Assembly: GCF_026626665.1 (NCBI RefSeq)
Contig: NZ_JAPNKE010000002.1
Location: 6,859,168-6,923,167 of the forward strand
DNA length: 64,000 nucleotides
Reading direction: 5' to 3'
Origin: Nannocystis pusilla
Lineage (GTDB): Bacteria > Myxococcota_A > Polyangia > Nannocystales > Nannocystaceae
The position numbers were made by a program, and so were the translations under genes. Shown piece after piece: positions 57,298 to 64,000 of this stretch (position 1 is its first letter; the number at the start of each line of letters is the position of its first letter). The notes below the pieces were generated by a model, which saw nothing but the letters and a program-made list of their open reading frames with translations, ran no database searches and was not told the origin of the DNA.

Positions 57298-58217
57298 TCA
57301 GCGGAAGAACGCGATTGCCCGGACATGCGGCTCCGCTGTCCGGGGGTGAACCGGTCCCTGCAACTATCATTGGTGTAATCCATGTAGTTGTGGATCGGGT
57401 CGACCCCGGAGGCCTTGCAGGTGTCGCGGGTCGCGGGGCAGCCGGAGGCGGGGGTCGACTCGGCCGGCGTGTCGGCGACGAAGTCATTGAAGGTCGAGCA
57501 GCCGTTTTGAAAGGTGTGATAGAGGCCCAGCCAGTGGCCGACCTCGTGGACCGCAGTCTTGCCGCTGTTGAAGCCCGCAGCGGCGCCGCCGGGCAAGGTG
57601 GCGTGGTCGACGACGATGCCGTCGTCGTCCGGATCGAGGCCGTACCACCACGGAAAGGTGGCCCACCCCAGCAGGTTCAGGGCGTTGACGACATAGATGT
57701 TGAGGGTCTTGGCGCCGCCGACCCGGAGAGCGCTCTTCGCCTCCGATTCGGCGGCGCTGTCCTGGGCCATGTTGAACCAGGCGGTCTTGCGGGTGCGAGT
57801 CACACCGGCGCGGGCAAAGCTGAAACCTGTGCCCGCGAAGGCATCGTTGAGCACCGCGATCTGCTGATCGATCCGGACCTCGGTTACGTCGCCCACCCCG
57901 CTGTCGTCGCTGATCACGTGGACATACACCGGGATCGCCGCCCGGACCTCGGCAGCGGGCGGCGCGACTGCCATGCGCTCGCGGAACTCCGCCTCCAGCG
58001 CGACGACCTCGGCGGCAGTCGGGTGATTGCCGCAGCTGCCGTCATGCCCCGGCGCGCTGTCCAGAGCCTCGAGCTCGCAGGCCTCGGTCTCGTCCTCGCA
58101 GAGGCCCCGCGCGTCGTCGGTGACGGCCGACACTTCTTCCAATTCGACCACCTCGCTCGCTTCACACGCGAACGCGCCCGCGCAGACGCCAACCCACCAC
58201 AATCCCGTGATCTTCAT
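57298..58217 (-). CDS. Secreted M43-type zinc metalloprotease (frameshift at 3' end)
   Basis: ATG 58217, lipobox G-A-F-A-C at about residues 14-18, then an acidic propeptide-like region. The catalytic zinc motif HEVGHWLGLYH (HExxHxxGxxH) and the Met-turn HNYMDYTNDSC identify an M43 (pappalysin/cytophagalysin) metzincin. Cys in CPATRDTC and the conserved DRFTPGQ tail support this. The last codons need one base near 57322, which restores RMSGQIAFFR and the stop at 57298-57300. About 306 aa. Probably an extracellular or surface peptidase useful for predation. Confidence 0.87.
57318..57344. repeat. Hairpin CCCGGACATGCGG/CCGCTGTCCGGG inside protease 3' end
   Basis: A 12-bp stem with a one-base bulge and CT loop, within the last codons of the protease gene. 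It coincides with the frameshift site and is related to the TGTCC/GGACA family. Confidence 0.5.
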
Positions 58218-58771
58218 ACCTGTCTCCCGCCCGTTCGAGGGCTCCGTCCAGGTATGGCGAGATCGTGCAAGACAGCCAGCGACGAGCCAGGCGCAAGGTC
58301 GGGCGCGGCACACCCGGCCATCCTCGCGGATACGGCGATGTGCTTCGGGCCGCACCCCGCGGGCACCAAGAATTCATGAAGTGCCGGCGCGGCGAATCTC
58401 GGTACGAGCCTCGTTCGCCGCCGTCGCGCAGGCCCATCGAATGCGCATCGATTGCTTCATGGCCCCGCGGTGAGCCGGACGGACCCGCACGCCAATGATC
58501 GCAGGCCGTCCTCTCCTACGGTGTGGTCGCAAGCGTACACGACATCCGCCACTCACGGGACCGCGGCCACGGCCTGAATGCAGCCACCGCGATCGGCAGC
58601 GCAGCGAGCGCCGCACTCATCAGTGTGCTCCGTCCAGCATTCATACCAGCGGGCGACCCCGACGACGTACAGCTGTCCGTGCGCCCGGGGATCGGTGAGC
58701 CGCTGGCCCGCGCACCCGTGCGCTTCGCCGACGCGCGGGCCTCGGTCGGGCCCGCGCACCACCTCTGCGAA
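58218..58771. other. Intergenic region, no gene seen
   Basis: 554 bp between the protease start and the aldehyde dehydrogenase stop. No coding signal, repeat or RNA gene was recognised; the protease promoter should lie in the left part. Confidence 0.35.
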
Positions 58772-60226
58772 CTATCCGCCGATCTCGCGCTTCAGCGTCT
58801 TGCGGGTCTTCTCGTTATAGGGCGGCTTCAGCCCCGCCAGCCCCGCGATGTCGAGCTTCGGCTGCTTGTAAATGGCCTTCGTGTGGCTGAACGTTTTAAA
58901 GCCGTCGAAGCCGTGGTAGCTGCCCATGCCGGACGGGCCGATGCCGCCGAACGGCAGGTCTTCCGGCACCCCGTGGAAGACCACGTCGTTGAGCGTCACG
59001 CCGCCGGACACCGTGCGCTCGACCACGCGGCGCTCCTCATCCGAGTCGTCGCCGAAGTAGTAGAGGGCCAGCGGACGCTCGCCCGCGTTCACGTACGCGA
59101 TCGCCTCCTCCGTGCGGTCGTACGGCACGATCGGCAGGATGGGCCCGAAGATCTCCTCGCGGGTCACTCGCATCTCCGGCTTCGTGTTGCGGACCAGGTG
59201 CAGCGGCATCTTGTTGCTGCGCGCGCCCGCGAAGTCCTCGTTGCCCGGATTGATCGCGATCACCTCTGCGCCCTTGGCCTTCGCGTCCTCGAGCAGGCCT
59301 TGCAGGCGCTCGCGGTGGCGACCGTCGACGATCGACGTGTAGTCGTCGTTGGCGAGCATCGTCGGGTACAGGCGAGCGACAGCAGCCTGCAGCGCGGCGA
59401 CGATCGCCTGCTCCTTGGCCCGCGGCACCAGCATGTAGTCGGGCGCGAGGCACACCTGGCCGGCGTTGAGCAGCTTGCCGGCGACCACGCGCTCGGTCGC
59501 GCGGGCGACGTCGGCGCTCTCGCCGACGATCACCGGCGACTTGCCGCCGAGCTCGAGCGTCGTCGGCACCAGGTTGTCGGCGGCCGCGTGGAGGATGTGG
59601 CGCGCGATGCCGGTGCCGCCGGTGAAGATCAGGTGGTCGAACGGCAGGCCGGCGAACGCCTTGCCGACGTCGGCGCCGCCGAGGATGAACGCCAGCTCGT
59701 GCTCGGGGAAGAACCGCGCCGCCAGCTCGCGCATCAGCTCCGCGGTGCGCGGCGTGTGCTCGGACGGCTTGACCATCGCCCGGTTGCCGGCCGCGAAGAT
59801 CTGCGCGAGCGGATCGAAGGTCAGGTAGACCGGGAAGTTCCACGGCGAGATGATGCCGACGACGCCCTTCGGCTGGTGCTCGACGTGGGCCCGCGCGCCC
59901 AGCAGGGCCAGCGGGAAGTCGAGCTTGCGCTTCTCGGGCCGCATCCAGCGGTCGACGTGGGCCAGCGCGTGCTTCAGCGCCTTCACCGACGACATGATGT
60001 CGGTGATCGTCGACTGCGTGGCCGAGCGGTGGCCGAAGTCGGCCGACAGCGCCTGCGTCAGTCGGTCCTGATTGTTCATCACGAGCTCGAGCGCCCGCCG
60101 CAGCCGGTCCTTGCGGATCGCCGCGCCCACCGGCAGCTCGGCGGTGAACGCCTCCCGCTGGCGTCGCAGGACGTCGCGCATGTGCGCCAGGGTCGATTCA
60201 TCGCTCGCTGCCTGCTGGTTCTCCAT
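58772..60226 (-). CDS. Aldehyde dehydrogenase, coniferyl-aldehyde dehydrogenase type
   Basis: 484 aa, intact, ATG 60226 with gaggagagcacc upstream. NAD(P) motif FTGGTGIARHIL, catalytic Glu in LELGGKSP, catalytic Cys in NAGQVCLAPDYMLVP, C-terminal PFGGIGPSGMGSYHG. The order and wording of these motifs fit the coniferyl aldehyde dehydrogenase (CalB-like) subgroup, which oxidises aromatic or medium-chain aldehydes to acids. It is last in the minus-strand operon, 119 bp after the acyl-CoA synthetase, whose substrate it could supply. Confidence 0.9.
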   Translation of the reverse strand: MENQQAASDESTLAHMRDVLRRQREAFTAELPVGAAIRKDRLRRALELVMNNQDRLTQALSADFGHRSATQSTITDIMSSVKALKHALAHVDRWMRPEKRKLDFPLALLGARAHVEHQPKGVVGIISPWNFPVYLTFDPLAQIFAAGNRAMVKPSEHTPRTAELMRELAARFFPEHELAFILGGADVGKAFAGLPFDHLIFTGGTGIARHILHAAADNLVPTTLELGGKSPVIVGESADVARATERVVAGKLLNAGQVCLAPDYMLVPRAKEQAIVAALQAAVARLYPTMLANDDYTSIVDGRHRERLQGLLEDAKAKGAEVIAINPGNEDFAGARSNKMPLHLVRNTKPEMRVTREEIFGPILPIVPYDRTEEAIAYVNAGERPLALYYFGDDSDEERRVVERTVSGGVTLNDVVFHGVPEDLPFGGIGPSGMGSYHGFDGFKTFSHTKAIYKQPKLDIAGLAGLKPPYNEKTRKTLKREIGG

Positions 60227-60345
60227 GGTGCTCTCCTCGCTGCTGCTTCGTGGTCCGACGACTCGGGCCGCCGAGATGGCCGCTCATGGTCGCGCGCCGC
60301 CGCCACGACTTCAACTCCTGTTCGTCGCCGGCATGCACCGGCGCC

Positions 60346-61902
60346 TCAGCTGACCGCCCGCTCGCGACCCTGCCAGAACGGCGCCCGCAGCTCGCGCTTG
60401 AGCAGCTTGCCGGTCGGCGTGCGCGGCAGCGCGGCGACCACCGACACGCCGACGGGGACCTTGAACTTGGCCAGGTGCTGGCGAGCGAACGCCTGCAGCT
60501 CCTGCGGTTCGACCGTCGCGCCGGGCCGCGCGACCACCACCGCGAACGGCGACTCGCCCCAGACGTCGGAGGGGATCCCGATCACCGCGACGTCGGCGAC
60601 GCTGGGGTGCTTCATCAGGACGTTCTCGACCTCCGCGGGGTAGATGTTCTCGCCGCCGGAGATGATCATGTCCTTCACGCGGTCGTGGATGTAGAGATAG
60701 CCGTCGTCGTCGAAGTAGCCGATGTCGCCGGTCTTGAGCCAGCCGTCGCCCGTGACCGACGAAGCCGTGCCCTGGGCGTTGCGCCAATAGCCCAGCATGT
60801 TCTGACTCGAGCGCGTCCAGATCTCCCCGGGCACGCCGACCGGCAATTCAGCCCCCGTGTCGGGCCCGACGATCTTCAGCTCGACCCCCTCGTGCGGCTT
60901 GCCGGCCGCGCGCAGGCGGTGGCGATGCGGACCCTGCGGGTCGTGGTCTTCAGGCGGCAGCGTGACGATCGCCCCCGTGGTCTCGGTGAGCCCGTAGGCC
61001 TGCGCGAACTTGCAGCCCATCAAGCGCACCGCGCCGGCCAGCACCGGCTCGCTGATCGGCGACGCGCCGTAGACCACGAGCTCCACGCTCGAGAAGTCGC
61101 CGGTGGCCGCCGCAGGCACCTGCTGCATGAAGTGCAGCAGCACCGGCACGAGGAAGGCGTGGGTGACCCGGTGCGCGCCGATCAGCTTTATTATACCGGT
61201 CGGATCGACGTCGCGAACCACCACCGACTTGCAGCCGTGGAACATGCCGACCATCGCCCAGCCGCCGCCGCCGACGTGGAACAGCGGCAGGGCGACCAGG
61301 TTGACCGAATCGCCGGTCACGCCCCACATCTTGGCCGAGGTCGGCAGCAGGCCGAACACGTTGTCGTGGCTCAGCAGCACGCCCTTCGGGTTGCCCGTCG
61401 TGCCCGATGAGTAGAACTGGAACGCGACGTCGCTGCCGGTGGGCGCCACGCCCGGGTCGACGTCGGCGCCGGCGTCGCGCCAGGCCGCGTACGACTGCTG
61501 CGATGCGTCGCCGCCGATCACCACCAGCGTCTGCACCGTCTCGAGCGCGCCGGCCAGCTCCGCCACCAAGGGCATGAACTCGGCGCCGACCACGAACACC
61601 CGCGCCTCGGCGTCGTTGACGATGAACCCCACCTCGCGCGCGGTCAGGCGGAAGTTGACCGCGACCAACACCGCGCCGAGCTTGGCGGCGGCGAACAGCA
61701 GCTCGAAGTACTCGTTGCAGTTCTTGTCGAGGAATCCGACCCGGTCGCCGAAGCCGACCCCGGCCTTTCGCAGCGCGTCGGCGACCCGATTCGAGCGCGC
61801 ATGCAGCTGGGCCCAGGTGAGGCTCTGGTCGCCGCACACCAGCGCGACCGCGTCAGGGCGATCGGCGGCGTGGGTACGGATCACGGACGAGATCGTGGTC
61901 AT
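60346..61902 (-). CDS. Acyl-CoA synthetase (AMP-forming)
   Basis: 518 aa, intact, ATG 61902. ANL-family signatures: P-loop-like YSSGTTGNPKGVLLSH, QAYGLTETTGAI, KTGDIGYFDDDGYL, GGENIYPAEVENVL and the catalytic Lys in PRTPTGKLLKREL. Forms an acyl-adenylate and then acyl-CoA, with medium-chain or aryl acids as likely substrates. It starts 13 bp after the DUF4334 gene and precedes the aldehyde dehydrogenase, consistent with alcohol to aldehyde to acid to acyl-CoA processing. Confidence 0.92.
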   Translation of the reverse strand: MTTISSVIRTHAADRPDAVALVCGDQSLTWAQLHARSNRVADALRKAGVGFGDRVGFLDKNCNEYFELLFAAAKLGAVLVAVNFRLTAREVGFIVNDAEARVFVVGAEFMPLVAELAGALETVQTLVVIGGDASQQSYAAWRDAGADVDPGVAPTGSDVAFQFYSSGTTGNPKGVLLSHDNVFGLLPTSAKMWGVTGDSVNLVALPLFHVGGGGWAMVGMFHGCKSVVVRDVDPTGIIKLIGAHRVTHAFLVPVLLHFMQQVPAAATGDFSSVELVVYGASPISEPVLAGAVRLMGCKFAQAYGLTETTGAIVTLPPEDHDPQGPHRHRLRAAGKPHEGVELKIVGPDTGAELPVGVPGEIWTRSSQNMLGYWRNAQGTASSVTGDGWLKTGDIGYFDDDGYLYIHDRVKDMIISGGENIYPAEVENVLMKHPSVADVAVIGIPSDVWGESPFAVVVARPGATVEPQELQAFARQHLAKFKVPVGVSVVAALPRTPTGKLLKRELRAPFWQGRERAVS

Positions 61903-61915
61903 GTCGAGGCCTCCT

Positions 61916-62386
61916 CTACGGTGACGGCAGCCGGCGCAGGTAGAAGAACAGCGGCGCCGCGTCGCCCTTGCGGTCCATGACGCCGAGCACGGAATCGTCG
62001 TCGATCTTGCGGAAGTGATCGAAGATCGGGTGCTTGTCGTAGACCATCGTCGCGGTCGCGGCCCCGCGGTAGTGCACCAGCCGCAGCGAGGCCTTGCCGA
62101 GGATCGGATTGGCGACCCGGCGGCCGTGCTCGTCGCGACTGACGATCGGGTCGACGTCGTTGTCGTGGTGGAACGACTTGCCGACCCACCCGATCGCCGT
62201 CAGCTGCTGCTCGCCCGGGTGGCCGGTGCGAAACACCCCGCCCTCCCACTCGCCGCGCATGAACGCGGTGTCGATCGGCGGCAGCGCGTCGTACAGCGCG
62301 TGCAGGGCCTCGGCGGTCGTCTCGCCGCCGCCAGCGATCAGGTCGTACAGCGCGCGCGTGGCAATCGTGGCATGGTCGCTCGTCAT
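61916..62386 (-). CDS. DUF4334 / GXWXG-type protein
   Basis: 156 aa, ATG 62386. N-terminal GEWEGGVFRTGH is the GXWXG motif; the C-terminal half (GKASLRLVHYRGAATATMVY, IFDHFRKIDDDSVLGVMDRK) is the DUF4334 lipocalin-like barrel. Such two-part proteins often sit in oxidation operons and may bind a hydrophobic intermediate; catalysis has not been shown. The ATG overlaps the stop of the alcohol dehydrogenase gene (ATGA), so expression is coupled. Confidence 0.87.
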   Translation of the reverse strand: MTSDHATIATRALYDLIAGGGETTAEALHALYDALPPIDTAFMRGEWEGGVFRTGHPGEQQLTAIGWVGKSFHHDNDVDPIVSRDEHGRRVANPILGKASLRLVHYRGAATATMVYDKHPIFDHFRKIDDDSVLGVMDRKGDAAPLFFYLRRLPSP

Positions 62387-63473
62387 GACATCATCCTCAG
62401 GACCGGCTTGATGACTCGCCCGGCCAGCATGTCGGCCGCGGCCTCGTTGATCTGCTCGAAGAGATAGGTGGTGACGATCTGCTCGAGCGGCAGCTCGCCG
62501 CGCCGGTACCAGTCGACGAGCCGCGGGATGAAGGTGCGCGGGTCGGCGTCGCCCTCGATGGTGCCGCGCAGGCTGCGGCCGCTCGCCATCAAGCGGTTGA
62601 GGTCGAGCGTCAGGCTGGCCCCGCGCGCGCTGAGGCCGGCGAGCACGATCCGCCCGCGCGGGTGCAGAGCGTTGTAGGCGGCCTCGATCACCTCCGGCCG
62701 CCCGGTGTTGTCGAACGCGAGCGTCAGACCGCCGAGGCGCTTCAGCGCGGCGCCGAGCTCGGCCTGCGCGTTGTCGACGACCTCGGTGGCTCCGAGCGCG
62801 CGCGCCTTGTCGAGCCGCTCGGCGCGGACATCGATTGCGACGATCCGCGCGCAGCCGGCGATCTTCGCCGCCATGATCGCGGCGAGACCGACGGTGCCGC
62901 AGCCGAACACGCCGATCGCGTCGTGCGGCTCGGGCCGCAGCACGTTGACGACCGCGCCCGCGCCGGTCTGCACGCCGCACGCGAGCGAGGTCATGAGCGG
63001 GCCCGGGAGGTCCTCGCCGAGCGGCACGAGGTTGTGCGCCGACGCGATCGCGTGGCTGGCGAACGCCGACTGGCCGAAGAAGTGCCCCGTCAGCGGGCGG
63101 CCGGCCTGCGAGATCGGCGACGAGCCGTCGAGGCGGCGCCCGAACAGGTTGAAGTCGCGGGCGTGGCGGCAGTAGGCCGGCAGCTCGGCCGCGCAGCTCG
63201 GGCAGCGGCCGCACGCGCCGAAGCTCATCACCACCCGCGCGCCGACGACGAGGCCGGTGACGCCCTCGCCGAGCGCGACGATCCGGCCGACGCCCTCGTG
63301 GCCGAGCACCGCCGGCAGGGGGGTGCCGTAGTCGTGGTCCTTGGCCGAGAGGTCGGTGTGGCAGATCCCGCAAGCCTCGACTTCGACAAGGACTTCGCCG
63401 GCGCGCGGATCATCGAGCTCGACCTCTTCGACGCGAAACGGCTCGCGCGCGTGGGCGACGGCGGCGCGGATCT

Positions 63474-63477
<4 letters not shown>
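62383..63477 (-). CDS. Zinc-dependent alcohol dehydrogenase (aryl/benzyl-alcohol type)
   Basis: 364 aa, ATG 63477. Catalytic zinc ligands in CGICHTD and GHEGVG, structural-zinc Cys set in CGRCPSCAAELPAYC, and a Rossmann NAD motif IGVFGCGTVGLAAIMAA. The segment DYGTPLPAVLGHEG and the LACGVQTGAGAV loop resemble benzyl-alcohol/aryl-alcohol dehydrogenases. Oxidises a primary alcohol to the aldehyde used by the dehydrogenase at 58772. Overlaps both neighbours by 4 bp. Confidence 0.92.

Positions 63478-64000
<523 letters not shown>

Overview
The window is GC-rich DNA (by eye about 70% or more, not counted) from a myxobacterium, most likely of the Nannocystaceae (Nannocystis/Plesiocystis type). The evidence is a C-terminal MYXO-CTERM-type sorting tag (34983-37076), many secreted lipoproteins with Thr/Ser/Gly/Asp linkers and Cys-rich EGF-like modules, Kazal-domain lipoproteins, EF-hand and Kelch lipoproteins, a giant Ser/Thr kinase paired with an FHA protein, and large beta-oxidation gene sets. 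No rRNA, tRNA, CRISPR array, insertion sequence or phage gene was recognised.

Layout. 1-8.4 kb: envelope lipoproteins, a DUF1295 membrane protein, a cytochrome P450 and a diheme cytochrome c. 8.9-11.8 kb: type I restriction-modification genes hsdM and hsdS with no hsdR, followed by a 33-residue peptide gene. 12.2-17.3 kb: a TPR lipoprotein, a winged-helix protein and an N-acyl-D-amino-acid deacylase. 17.3-19.9 kb: two paralogous Kazal lipoproteins. 20-22.5 kb: a tetR-thiolase-thioesterase operon with a clear promoter and operator. 22.5-32.9 kb: mixed metabolism (haem lipoprotein, methyltransferase, DUF1338 enzyme, YkgJ protein, isovaleryl-CoA-type dehydrogenase, methionine aminopeptidase, second P450, EF-hand lipoprotein, SDR) and several gene remnants. 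33-42.3 kb: a membrane protein, the MYXO-CTERM surface protein, then kinase and FHA genes in one transcription unit. 42.6-48.6 kb: a fulvocin C-like small protein, a P-type IIIA ATPase, a TPR pseudogene, a cysteine-synthase-like gene and a TetR regulator. 48.9-50.4 kb: a haem/copper monooxygenase lipoprotein. 50.5-57 kb: TetR, fadI-fadJ, and a divergent acyl-CoA dehydrogenase plus APH-kinase pair resembling LvaC/LvaA. 57-64 kb: an M43 metalloprotease and a five-gene operon for alcohol/aldehyde/acid oxidation through acyl-CoA.

The most striking unexplained signal is a dispersed family of short hairpins built on the palindromic core CATGTCC-NNNN-GGACATG, with about twenty members. Stems carry paired (compensatory) base changes, at least seven copies sit 1-36 nt after stop codons, and others lie inside coding sequence. 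They could be a conserved terminator family or an uptake-signal or REP-like element.

A caution for the reader: about 26 otherwise intact genes or gene parts carry a single indel, several of them in (GC)n runs. These look like uncorrected sequencing errors rather than decay, and such genes are annotated here as single genes spanning the indel.
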